Positions 47,441 through 58,850 of a stretch of 60,000 nucleotides of DNA are shown piece by piece. Location: the NCBI RefSeq assembly GCF_008831285.2, contig NC_045138.2, forward strand, positions 6,913,205 through 6,973,204. The letters run 5' to 3'. Each line of letters starts with the position of its first letter. Position 1 is the first letter of the stretch. The position numbers and the translations under genes were made by a program. This stretch comes from Nymphaea colorata. Lineage: Eukaryota; Streptophyta; Magnoliopsida; Nymphaeales; Nymphaeaceae. The notes below the pieces were generated by a model. That model had not been told where the DNA came from. It did no database searches and saw only the letters and a program-made list of their open reading frames with translations.

Positions 47441-47580
47441 AGTTCCCCACACATAGACTCGTGTATAAAACTTCATCCTAAAAAAGTTTGTTTCAAACAA
47501 TTTTTTTTTTTAAATGCAGAACAATTTTTTTTATCAATATTGAAAACATTTTACCCATGGATGAATAATAATGTCATGGC
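47441..47580. repeat. Repeat shared with 35141-35276, on the right side of the receptor locus
   Basis: Contains TTTATCAATATTGAAAACAT and then TTTACCCATGGATGAATAA. It is the same orientation and order as 35141-35276. Confidence 0.75.
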
Positions 47581-47839
47581 AACTATAGCTTTTGCAGATA
47601 ACATCCATTCACAAAATGCAATCAGATGTGATTTCCCTCGTCAACTCAAAGACTAAACTTTTCATGTCCTCCCATTGCATACTGCATAAATTCTTTGACA
47701 GACGTCTTCTGTTATCATGGACAGTAGCATTTCTATTCTTCCAAAGACACCACATGATCATTGGAAAGCAAGCCAACCACTCTATAATGTGGTTTGTCTT
47801 GGGTTCAACAATTTTATTGGGATTTCAGATGTTTAATCA

Positions 47840-48008
47840 TGTGACAGATGTCGGTAAAGGCCTTACTTAAAAACATTCGTACAATTAATGTGTAACTTTT
47901 ACCGACGTCCATTACGCATCATTAAAATTATCATTAGTGACCTCCAGAGTTAACACGTTGATAAAAGTGAAATTATACTAACGCGCAAGTCGAGCATCAA
48001 TAATTTTT
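47840..48008. repeat. TTACCGACG-type CACTA subterminal repeats
   Basis: GTCGGTAAAGGCC, ACTTTTACCGACGTCC, CATTAGTGACC and related units just outside the proposed CACTA end at 48009. Either the true end lies further left or a second relic is present. Confidence 0.45.
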
Positions 48009-48276
48009 CACTAGGAAAAAGTTTCACCGATGCTATAATGATTACACGTCGGTAAAACTATCTTTCTTTTTATCGATGTTTGCAGAATGGATGTCAATAC
48101 AATTACTTTTTATCAATGTCCAGAGCTGGACATCATAAAAAGTTTAAATTTTTAACGACGTTTGAAGTATAGACATTGCTAAAGGGCCAACTTCAATGGC
48201 ATCTAACGCTACACATCGGTAGATGTTGTTTTTTAACATCAGTAAAAATTAATCTTCACTGACATTTGATTTTATA

Positions 48277-49606
48277 CCATGGTGGAGCTAGAAATTTTTG
48301 GCTATGGGGCACTAGTATGTGAAAATTTTCAAACTAAAATATATGTTATTTTAAAAAGTCAAGCAAATCATACCAAACTGTTTGAAATGGGGATGCATAT
48401 GAAACTGTTTGTAAAGTGCTTACAGCTTACCCCAAGATTATTCTCTAACAAGCATGCTACATGAGGAACAATAATTGCAGATTCTGGTAGCTCATGAAGC
48501 TCACCTTCTATAAGAAAAAGCTAAAATTGCAGTATTTTTACCAAAGTGAAACTTCAAAAGGGTTTTTGACAAGATAGGACGGAGCACCTATGTGTTAGAT
48601 ATAGAACAAAAGATTTTACAAAGCCTCAAACCATAAAATCAGCAGGAAAAAGGAGACTCACAAGGATTATTTTTTTGGAGAAAGACCCCAACGTGGGTCA
48701 AAATTTTCCAACATGAAGGGAAAACAAAAAGAATGACCAATATTTTCAAACAACATAACGGAATAGAAGTTATATAACAATAACATGAAGATGCAGCCCG
48801 AAGACCTCAAACACCATAAGATTCAAATATGAACAAACAGATTACAGAACCCAAACTCCCCCATCTACCAGAATATGAACTCATTTGGAAGCCACAAAAA
48901 AGACAAAAGCAATAAACCAAAAAAAAAAAAACCGAGGGAGAAGATAAACCGTACGCGGGAGGAAGAGACAAAGCAATCGCCGCGACATCGGCTGCGCAGG
49001 GAAGAAGAGATCCAAATTTCAGGCACTTCTTTTGTTCTTCAACACAAAAATCAGACCAAGAGGCGTGAGGCAAAAGTGTTGAAAGGGGGGGGGGATGAAA
49101 ACACAAGAAGAAAGGATTCAAGAAGAAGAAGCACAAAAACTGGATTCCAGGTGTTTTTTATGTTCTTCAGCACAAAAATCAGACCAAGAGACATGAGGCA
49201 AAAACGTTGAAACTTGAAAAGGGGGGGGGGGGATGGAAAAAACTCAAAACATTCGAAGAAGAAACGATTCAATCATTCAAGAAGAAGAAGAAGAACACCT
49301 GGCGCCTGCTGGCTGTTGCCGCCCTTGGGCCTTGGCCGGTGGCCCTTGCAGCCTTGCCCTTCGATGTTTCGCGGCTTCGGTGCTTCTCCCCTTCGGCCTT
49401 CCCCTTTCTGAGTTTCGGTGAATTTGGGTGTAAAGAGAGGGCCGATTGTTTGAAGTTTCCTAGTGGAGCTAGATTGCTCATCGCTGCTGGGACCCGATCC
49501 ATTTCTGGCATGGGCAACCCTGCGCCAACACGGGAGTGAGGCTCCATTTCACATGGAGCTATCTTGGGTTGGCGCCCACGCCAGCTCCACACTGGCTCCG
49601 CCACTG
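48277..49606. mobile_element. hAT-like element, CAGTGGCGGAGCCA family, inside the CACTA-like element
   Basis: Left CCATGGTGGAGCTAGAAATT and right CTGGCTCCGCCACTG. The flanking 8-mers ATTTTATA and ATTCTAGA agree at 6 of 8. It is about ten times longer than the 127-bp relative at 26300. The interior shows no transposase but has a tandem duplication and GA-rich sequence. Confidence 0.6.
49010..49240. repeat. 130-bp direct duplication ending in poly(G)
   Basis: TTCTTCARCACAAAAATCAG begins at about 49032 and again at about 49162, each followed by ACCAAGAG, GAGGCAAAA, GTTGAAA and a run of 10-12 G. Confidence 0.85.
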
Positions 49607-49753
49607 ATTCTAGATGTCGATAAAAGTTGACTGACAAAAGTTGACTTTTACCAATTTGTCATTTCCTAAGCATTGGTGAATCCATCTTTTTTTTATAGTG
49701 TTAGTGACATACCATCTTTTAATGAGAGAGAGAGTTGTATGCACCTGGGTTGG

Positions 49754-51005
49754 TGTCACACCTCAACCCTTTTGACCCTCAAATAGATTTTTTTTTTCTA
49801 AACATAACTCATTGAGGTGCGACGACACAACAATTTAAAAAGGGAGGAGCTATGCAATTTAAAACAATGGGGCAAACTTTCAATTATATAACAACTTCAG
49901 TTCATACAAAAATCACGTTAGTACATTTGACAAAAATGCCTCAAACCACAACTTTGATGTCAAACAAAAACAAGACATCAAAGAGACCAAGACATGATAT
50001 GCCGGCACTACAAAAAACCCAAAACCTCCCTAGCAGGATGTGAGTGAAGTCATCTGATCAACCTGCTACCCCGGGTCCGCCAAAACCTGAAAAATGAAAC
50101 AACTGAAAGCTTAGCCTTCACAGTATGACAATAAGCCAGGTAAATCCCTAAACCTTTTAGGTAGGGCTCACATATTAGATATAACAATTACAAAACAACT
50201 TATATCATGTTGTGGTAGGGCACACAATCACATAATGTGCCAAGAAGCCCCTCACATATACCACAACATACAAAGGCGACAATATCACATTCAATAGCCA
50301 TATGCAATTTAGGCATTATGCATCATTCATATCACTTTATTCACATACTTTTCATTTACATTTTTAGTGAATTAACAATTCTTGTGGGTGCAAACACAAG
50401 CACGTGCACACCACGGGCGGCCTACAACCGAGAGACAACCCCCGTGGTGGCCCAAAACAATATAGATCCATTTCCACTGCGACGAAAGAGCACTCATTCA
50501 TGGATGTGTGAATTTCAAGGAAAGATACTCAGTCTTCCCCAGGACACCCAATTTGGGAAGGCGAGAACCTAACACTCCAAGCACATCACACAACAATACC
50601 CTGGGACCTTGCACCACCTGTGCTCCGAACAGGCAAGACCAATGGCGAAGGCGTGACAACTCCCAAACACATTGCCACAGCTTACTGGCCTCTCATCTTT
50701 TATTCTTTCTTATCATTATGGACACACATTCTCAAAATGACCGGCTAGCTCATGAGGTTGAGAGGGCTTACCAAAGCACTGCCGCGGCCACCGCCCTTCC
50801 TCCGCCGGCCCAAACATCATCGCAGCCACCTTCTACCTCCCGTTTGTGCTATGGTCGTAGCAGAGGAAGAGACAAGGAGGAAGAAGAGGGAGACACTAAG
50901 GAAAGTGAGGGAGAAGAGCCCTTGCATCGGGCTCTCACGCGGGTAAGTTGCGTGTCTGGGTTTGGACCCACCCCAACCCGACCTGCAATGAAAACAAGTG
51001 TTACA
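49754..51005 (-). repeat. Gypsy 3' LTR (left), internally deleted
   Basis: Begins TGTCACACC and ends GTGTTACA. It matches the first about 1.0 kb and last about 0.24 kb of the right LTR; the middle 1.87 kb is absent, with the junction at GAGGTTG (50754-50760). The polypurine tract AAGGAGGGTAGGA abuts it at 51006-51018 (minus sense). Confidence 0.9.
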
Positions 51006-51059
51006 TCCTACCCTCCTTAAATAAGATTTCACCCTCGAAATTTAGATCATACCTCAATG

Positions 51060-52342
51060 CATGAACAGATGTGGATACTTATTTCGCATATCCTCCTCAA
51101 GTTCCCATGTGCTCTCCTTCAACCCATGGTGTTGCCATTCCACTTTCACTAAGGGAATTATCTTAGTGCGAAGCACTTGTTTTCTTTGATCCACAACTTT
51201 AATAGGTTTTTCTTCCATTGTCAGATCGTCTTACACTTGAATGTCTTGAAAGTCAATCAAGTATGTAGGATCCGGTACATACTTTCGAAGCATGGAAACA
51301 TGGAAAATATCATGAACATGACTCAAATTAGGTAGTAATACTAATTTGTATGCCACCTCTCTGATCTTCTCTAATTCCTCAAAAGGTCCAATGAACCTCG
51401 GCCTTAATTTTCCTTTAATACCAAATCGAAATACGCCTTTCCTAGGTAAAATTTTCAAGAACACATGATCACCAACCTGAAAAGCCAACTCTCTACGTCG
51501 AATGTCAGCATAACTTTTCTGCCTACTCTGTGCAGTCAACAACTTTTTCCTTATCAAAGGGTTTTCGATCTTGCCATCACCCAATTTCATCCAACAAGTT
51601 GGCGATCTGCATAGTCTTCCATACAATGCCTCAAAAGGCGCCACCCTGATACTAGAGTGGTAACTGTTATTATAAGCGAATTCTGCTAATTTCACATGTT
51701 TATCTCATTTTCCTTTCTAGTCCAAAACACAAGCACGCAACATGTCCTCTAAGGTCTAAATGGTCCTCTCAGATTGCCCATTAATTTGGGGGTGGAACGC
51801 TGTGTTCAACTTAAGATTGGTACCCAATGCCTTTTGCAATTGCCCCCTAAAAACCTAGAGGTAAAACTTGGATCTCAATCTGCAATGATAAACTTTGGCA
51901 CTCCATGCAATCTCACTATCTCGCCAATGTATAACTCTGCGAGACTTTCCAATGAGTGACTGATTCTAATTGGCAGAAAATGAGTGGACTTCGTCAGTCG
52001 ATCAACAATCACCCAGATGACATCATATTGTCTCCTAGTGTGTGGCAATTCCACTACAAAATCCATTGTAGTGTCCTCTCATTTCAAGACTCGAATATCG
52101 ATCCTCTGCAACAAGCCTTCTGGTCGTTGATGCTCTGTTTTGACCCGCTGGCAAACTAAGCGTTTTGCCACATATTCTGCAATTTCACGCTTCATTTCAG
52201 ACCACCAAAAATTTCTCTTCATATTCTGAAACATCTTTATACTGCTAGGGTGTATAGCAAATTTGGATTTGTGAGCTTCATCAAGTAACTGACACTTCAC
52301 CCCTTCATCTCTAGGGACCCACAATCTTGGTTGAAACCACAA
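51060..52342 (-). pseudogene. Gypsy integrase with chromodomain-like tail
   Basis: The H2C2 zinc region (EAHKSKFAIHPSSIKMF, VAKRLVCQRVK; the expected Cys-x2-Cys is degraded), the core MDFVVELPHTRRQYDVIWVI and VDRLTKSTHFLP, then LAEFAYNNSYHSSIRVAPFE and ALYGRLCRSP, and the C-terminal GPFEELEKI...LSHVHDIFHVSMLRKY. After one stop, 51230-51060 reads EEKPIKVVDQRKQVLR, VKVEWQHHGLKESTWELEED, a truncated chromodomain as in Tekay/Del. Confidence 0.9.
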
Positions 52343-52507
52343 TGAACCATCTTCCTCCTGATACCAAGAAGAATCTGTCTTTTTACTTTCTTCTGCAGTT
52401 TTAGCAAAATTAGGATCTTCCTTTTACTTCAATATAAACTCTTTCATAAGAGGATGTCGTATCAAGGCAGTCATTGTTGCTTTATTCGCGCTATAAAGGT
52501 AAGGTTG

Positions 52508-52960
52508 TCATGCTATCATATCTTGCAATAATGTCCAAGAACGAATCAACATACCACACATTGTTTCCTTGGCATGTCTGCTCAAAGCATCAGCCACCAC
52601 ATTCGTCTTTCTGGGATGGTATGATATTTTGAAATCATAATCCTTTAAGTATTCAACCCTTCTTTTTTGTCTCATATTGAGATCCTTTTGGGAGAATATG
52701 TACTTTAATGACTTGTAGTTTGTGAACACTTCAAATATTGCCCCACAGAGATAGTGTCTCCAAATCTTCAACACGAACACAACCGCTCCCAATTCTAAAT
52801 CATGAGTCGGATAGTGCTTCTCATAGGTCTTCAATTGTCATGATGCATAAGCCACTACATGACCATGTTGCATGAATACACAACTATAACCAATTCCCGA
52901 TGCATCAGTGTACACCACAAATCTGGAATGACCTGATGGAAGCGTCAAAATAGAGGCGGT
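52508..52960 (-). pseudogene. Gypsy RNase H
   Basis: Reads [18 protein letters not shown], a stop after AYAS (expected Arg), then [20 protein letters not shown] and [13 protein letters not shown]. The catalytic Asp and Glu positions (TDAS, LELGAV) are present. Confidence 0.88.
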
Positions 52961-53960
52961 GATAAGCTTGTTCTTCAAGGTTTGGAAACTCTTCTCGCAC
53001 TCTTCATTCCAAACAAACTCTCCTTTTCTGAATAGCTTAACCACGAGCGTAGCTATTTTTGAAAAATCTTGTATAAACCGACAGTAATATCCTGCCAATC
53101 CCAAAAAACTTCTAACCTCAGTCACATTGTACGGCGTCTTCCAGTCCTGTACAGCCGACACCTTAGCTGGATCTATGGAAACTTCATCCTTTGAGATCAC
53201 ATGACCAAGAAAGTTTACATTCTCTAACCAAAATTCACATTTTGAATATGTGGCATATAACTTATGTTTGCGCAAAATATCCAACATACTCTTTAAGTGA
53301 TCTCTGTGTTCTCTCACTACCTGAGTACACCAGAATATCATCCACAAAAACAATAACAAATCGATCCAAGTAGCCTTGAAAACCCCGATTCATGAGGTCC
53401 ATAAACACTGCGGGAGCATTGGTCAACCCAAAAGACATGACCCTGAATTCATAATGCTTGTATCTAGTTCGAAAAGCAGTCTTAATAACATCTTCTTCCT
53501 GTATCAAGAGTTAATGATATCGTGTCCTCATATCGATTTTGGAGAACACTTTTGCATTCTTGAGTTGATCAAACAAGTCTTCAATTCTAGGAAGTGGATA
53601 CTTATTCTTGATGATGATTTGATTCAACATGCGGTAATCTATACATAAACACATTGCTCCATCATTCTTCTTAACAAACAATACGGGTGCTTCCCAAGGT
53701 GACACACTAGGTCGAATGAAACTCTTATCCAAGAGTTCCTGCAATTGCTTCTTCAATTCTTCTAATTTTGCGCGTGCCATATGGTATGGTGCCTTAGAAA
53801 TAGACATTGTCCCTAGTAATAACAATTCTATCTTGAGCTCCACTTCTTGTGTTGGAGGCAAACTTGGCAGTTCCTCAGGGAACACATCGAGGTACTCACT
53901 CACAACGGCAACATCCTGTAATCTCACCGGCTGAGTCTCATTAGTCAACACGTTGACCAA
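52840..53960 (-). pseudogene. Gypsy reverse transcriptase
   Basis: Reads [20 protein letters not shown], then [49 protein letters not shown] followed by a stop, and [19 protein letters not shown]. The active-site box is [10 protein letters not shown] and the thumb [21 protein letters not shown] stop after RTRYH (H for S, then a stop for Q), another near GYFAQT and another at the end of RNase H strand 1 break it. Confidence 0.92.
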
Positions 53961-54204
53961 GAATGCAACATTTCTTTTTTTAACAACCGTTTAGCTTTTA
54001 GTGTAGACACCATTATCTTATTAGTTCGACTAGCTTTATGAGTTTAAAATTCAATAGGTTGCATCTCATGAGTCAACATTTGTATTTGCTTCTTTCTGCA
54101 ATCTATGGTGACCGCCTCGTCTAAATCGCGAGGTCTGTTGGACATAACTCTGCTTCGCAGTCCATCAAGCAATACGCTTCCAAGTATCGATATTTAGTAA
54201 CATA

Positions 54205-54858
54205 TTATTCTAAACTCAAATGATTTTGCTGTAATTCTAGAAACTCTTGCATCTCCTTGTTTCTGGCATGCACTGAAAAGTAAGTGTCGAAGAAGGAATC
54301 TCTAAACTGCTTCCATAAGATCGACTGTTGACCTACAAACTGAATCTTGCGGGTCGATTGCCACCATTTCTTAGCATCACCTTTCAACAGATAAGAGCCA
54401 TAATTCACTTTGTCTCCTTCTGGCAGCTTCAGAAGCTCAAAGGTGCATTCAATCTTTCCAATTCATTTCTCTGCCTTGTCTAGACTACCATTTTCAGTAT
54501 AGACTGGTGGTTGCATTGACATAAACTGCTTGAATGACACCGCTGTTGCTTTCTCTTTGGGTAGTGCGATGGTGTCTCCTGTTGGAGATGCATGGCTCCT
54601 CTGATTACTGACCATCGACTGTACAAAGGAGGTCAGTGTCTGCAAAGTTGTTAGCAATATGGTATGCTGGTCCACAAGTGGAGTATGCCTTGGTGGGGTC
54701 TGAGCATTTACACCAATTTGGGCATATTGTTGCCCTAATGTACTATCATCCAACGGGGTAAGTGCATCAGAATGGGCCGAACTTGGCACTTTTTGCGCCT
54801 CTGTAGCCGGCCTAGCTCGCTTCTTACCCTTGCGTTGATACTTCATCTGTACAAGCAA
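54205..54858 (-). pseudogene. Gypsy gag fragment
   Basis: Starts MLVQMKYQRKGKKRARP and continues to QPPVYTENGSLDKAEK, where a stop stands in for Trp. It then reads KIECTFELLKLPEGDKV and LKGDAKKWWQS, FRDSFFDTYF, the capsid (retrotransposon gag) domain. It breaks off before the zinc knuckle. Confidence 0.85.
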
Positions 54859-55070
54859 AAACTCTCATTCTCAAATAAGCTCCATGACTGATCTTTCAAT
54901 TAAATCACAGACGTGCATCGTCACAATGTTTCGAAACATCAATCACATTTCATACATATACTTTACTGTAAATTCAAAACCGCGATAAAAGTTAAATCAA
55001 GTAATGTGTACCCGAGCAACACGGCTTCACAGATAGGCTTTAACTCACATCCATATTGGGGTCTGCCATA

Positions 55071-55082
55071 GCCCTGATACCA
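55071..55082 (-). other. Gypsy primer-binding site
   Basis: The minus strand reads TGGTATCAGGGC, one base from the initiator Met-tRNA complement TGGTATCAGAGC. Confidence 0.85.
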
Positions 55083-55086
55083 AATC

Positions 55087-58000
55087 TATCACACCCCAAC
55101 CCTTTTGACCATAAAATAAATTTTTTTCTAAGCATAACTCATTGAGGTGCGACGACACAACAATTCAAAAAGGAAGGAGCTATGCAATTCAAAACAATGG
55201 GCAAACTTTCAATTATATAACAATTTCAGTTCATACAAAAATCACGTCAGTACATATGACAAAAATGCCTCAAACCACAACTATGATGGCAAAGAAAAAC
55301 AAGATATCAAAGAAACCAAGAAATGACGTGCCGACACTACAAAAGACCCAAAACCTCCCCAATAGGATGTGAGTGAAGTCATCTAAACAACCTGCTGCCC
55401 CAGGTCCGTCAAAAACTTGAAAAAAGAAACAACTGAAGGCTTAGTCTTCGCAGTATGGCAACAAGCCAGGTAAATCCCTAAACCTTTTAGGTAGGGCTCA
55501 CATATGAGATATCACAATTATGAAACAACTTATATCATGTTGTGGTAGGTCACACAGTCACATAATTTGTCAAGAAGCCACTCACATATACCACAACATA
55601 CAAAGGCCATAATATCACATTCAATAGCCACACACAATTTAGGCATAAGGCATCATTCATATCACTTCATTCACATACTTTTCATTTACATTAACTTTAG
55701 TGAATTGACAGTTTCTGTGGGTACAAGCACAGGCACGTGCACACCGCGGGTGGCCTACAGCCGGGAGACAACCCCCATGGTGGCCCGAAACGATATCGAT
55801 CCATTCATGCTGCAGCGGAAGAGCACTCATCCATGGATGTGTAAATTCTAATGAGAGATACTCAACCTTCCCTAGAATACCCATTTTGGGAAGTCGGGAG
55901 CCTTAACGCTTCAAGCACATCATACAACAATACCCTAGGGTCTTGCACCGCCTGCGCTCTGAACAAGCGAGACCAGTGGCGAATGTGGGACAACTCACAA
56001 ACACATTACCATAGTCTACTGGCCTCTCATATCTTATTCTTTCTTATCATTATGGACACACATTCTCAAAATGACCGGCAAGCTCATGAGGTTGGCTTGC
56101 TCCACGAGTGCACCGATACCTCCAAATGCCTCACACGAGGGCTACACATATCATTAACATTCTTAGCTAGCCGTCAAAACAATACAGGTACAATTGCCCT
56201 TCAATCTCATTCAATTGCGTTATTGCCTACGGCAACGCATATGCAACAAATCACAACATTCACATCTATCAAAATTCACATTTATCAAATACATCGATCA
56301 CATCTTTCAAAACTTAGTCAAATTTCGAAGAGTAGTCTCGATCCGTGATTGACTCGTAGTTGTCATATGCAGTTATCATTGTAGGATGCTTTCTAATGCA
56401 CACTCGGGGTCGAGGAGATACTTGACTCGATACCTCACCTCATCTGTCCTAAGCAATTATCAATTCTAGCATGCACATGCAAATGCGTGGTAGTTTTCAA
56501 AACAAGCTTCTAATAGCTTTCCAAAACAAAAATAATCATATAACAAATCATTCGCATCCATACACACATTCACTCATAACACAATCGTTCAATCACATGA
56601 CAATCGTACGATCCCAAGATCCTGAAAATACACATTCACAAGTTGGCCCTATGTAGAGATTTGCTTGTAATGCCGTCATACCTATCACGCGTCCACAAAA
56701 CACTTCAAAACACATCGAGCTTCACGTCTTGTTGCTCAAGGTCTACTGGACGTGCCTAGTGTACCTGCAAACACAAACAAGTGATAAGTTTTTTACTCGC
56801 TTCGCTTTACAATTAATACAAGTCTAACAATACAATCATTGAGGCAAGTCTTCGCCTCAAGAGGGTGTCGACCCATAAGTTCCTCCAAAAGGTATCTCCC
56901 AACCCTCGAGGTTGCCACCAAACAATCTATGTTTCGAACTTTCGAGTCAACCAATCACTAATACACTTTTTGCTACCTTTCATAGCTGAGGCGACTTCCC
57001 AATTGTTAGACCCAACTCACGTATTCTTTCCCAACTAACGCCACAATTCACATATTCATAAATAGTATGTGTCACATGTTCTCGAAAATGGTTCTAAATA
57101 TTTTCAACCACATTAAATCTCTACTATGTTTCCTAATCGCTTCAAAAATCAACCCATCATGCTAAAGGGATAGATATACACCTGGATTCTCATTCTTCTC
57201 AAAATAATCTTAAACTTTTCCCAAATTAGTAACATCACTAGCATGCTAATTCATCAAATCTTACATCTAGCGTGCTCCATTAGTAATTATACATGCTCCA
57301 ACAAAATTTAAGCTCAATTAGGTCTTGCTCAACCCAATCTTAGAGTCCAAACTGCCATAGTGTTCCCGGCAGCCACCTCAAGAGTTCAATCAAGCGCCAA
57401 TGCCAATGACTACCCGCTACCGACGCCAACAACACCTAAAGCTGGTAAAAAGGGAAGACAGACTTCCCTAACTGAAATCCAATCAAACGGCAAAGAGTAC
57501 GATGAACATCAAGGAAAGAAAGATGAAAAGAGAGGTCTGCCGTGAGAAGGAGGCAGTCAACAAGGCAAAAAGGGAGGCTCGCACGGTTAGGGAGAGGAAG
57601 CGGACAGAGAGGATGGGAGAGGGTTGCACAGTAGGTTGAGGCTGTAGGTAGAGAGGGGGAACGGGCAAAGAGGGTTCAAACAGAGGGGAGAGATAGACAA
57701 GAAGGCAAGGGGGAAGAAGAGAGAGAGAATGCAGAGAAAAAAAAAGAGAGACGGCCAGAGAGAGGGCACTAATGGAGAGGGGAGAGTGCAGGCAAAGAGA
57801 GCGAGAGAGCATGAAAGTGGCGGAGGAGGGGAAAAGCATGAGAGAGAGAGAGAGAGTTGCGCAGAAGGGAGGTTGTGCGGTTGAGAGGGGAGACGGCAGA
57901 AACAACGAGAGAGGGAGGACAAAAGGGAAGAAGAAGAGAGAAAGGAGAGAAAGAGGCAGAGGTCGAGAGGGCTTACCAGAGTGTCGCCACTGTCGCCGTC

Positions 58001-58196
58001 CTTCTTCCACCGATCCAAGCGTCGCTGCAGCCACCTTCTACCTCCTGTTTGTGTTGTGGTCGTAGCAGAGGAAGAAGAGGGAGACACTAAGGAAAGTGAG
58101 GGAGAAGAGCTCTCATGTCGGGCTCTCACGCGGGTAAGCTGTGGGTCCGGGTCTAGACCCGCTCCAACCCGACCTGCAATGAAAACGAGCGTTACA
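55087..58196 (-). repeat. Gypsy 5' LTR (right), about 3.1 kb
   Basis: Begins TATCACACC and ends GCGTTACA. The part 57560-57960 is strongly purine-rich on the plus strand (GAGAGA-rich). No coding frame here is credible. Confidence 0.88.
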
Positions 58197-58650
58197 GTTA
58201 GTGCACCCTAGGAATATGCACCCAAAAAAGGAAAAGAAGAAGTGTGGATGAGTTGAGGTATTCTATAATTCTTTTAAAAAATGTGTTTTTTATATTTTTT
58301 AACTTTTTCACTGTTTTTTGGGGTCCTGATTGGAAAACTTTCATTTTACTGGCTAAGGGTATTTTGGTCATTATACCTTCAAGTATACATTTTTTTGTTG
58401 TTGCAATGCCTGTACATATAATCTGTTTTGCCATTTGACCAACCCTTATTCTTTTTATGAGTCCTTTTAAGCTATAGTTGTTTTGGCATTGGTTAAATTG
58501 TCCCTTAAAGTTTGTGGTGTTTGCTTAGCTTGGTTGTTGTTTCTCCCTTTTGTTTTTTTTTTCTCTTTATTTATGACTGTCCTGGTGGCCATTCTCCATT
58601 CTCTATCGGAGCTAAATTGAATTTTCTATCGGGGCTAAATTGAATGGGAC

Positions 58651-58842
58651 CAGGGGCAGAGCGAGGATTTTTTCTCAAGGGTGGGCGAAACACTCCAACG
58701 AACTTATCTGGGTATGGCCAAGTGAATCCAAAAAAATACATTATGCAACTAAAAATTTTCAATTTTTTTAATGTAATTTTTTTTTTCCAATTAGTTGGGG
58801 GTGGGGCCACGGACTAGGCAGCCCCCCCTCCCTTCGCCCCTG
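58651..58842. mobile_element. 192-bp hAT-type MITE with perfect target duplication
   Basis: Left end CAGGGGCAGAGCGAGG and right end CCTTCGCCCCTG. The 8-bp target duplication AATGGGAC is identical at 58643-58650 and 58843-58850, so it is the best preserved member of its family here. Confidence 0.92.
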
Positions 58843-58850
58843 AATGGGAC

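Larger units (their letters stand above)
48009..49700. mobile_element. CACTA-like non-autonomous element with nested insertion
   Basis: Starts CACTAGGAAAAAG and ends CTTTTTTTTATAGTG, whose inverse is CACTATAAAAAAAAG. Subterminal CACGTCGGTAAAAC, ATCGATGT and ACATCAGTAAAA units fill 48009-48276, with related units at 49615-49690. The flanking triplets are TTT and TTA, so the 3-bp duplication is imperfect. Without the nested insertion it would be about 350 bp. Confidence 0.55.
49754..58196 (-). mobile_element. Decayed Ty3/gypsy LTR retrotransposon (Tekay/Del-like)
   Basis: LTRs are at 49754-51005 and 55087-58196, with possible target duplication GTTGG (49749-49753) and GTTAG (58197-58201). On the minus strand the order is primer site, gag, RT, RNase H, integrase, then a chromodomain-like tail, the layout of plant chromoviruses. 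LTRs are visibly more diverged than those of the copia element, and the coding region is full of stops, many TGA or TAG where Trp, Arg or Gln is expected. Protease and the CCHC knuckle are missing between about 54200 and 53990. Confidence 0.92.

Noticed and set aside
57483-58129. 180-codon Ser/Leu/Pro-rich minus-strand frames
   Set aside because: Products of the CT/GA-rich part of the gypsy LTR, where stop codons are rare by composition.
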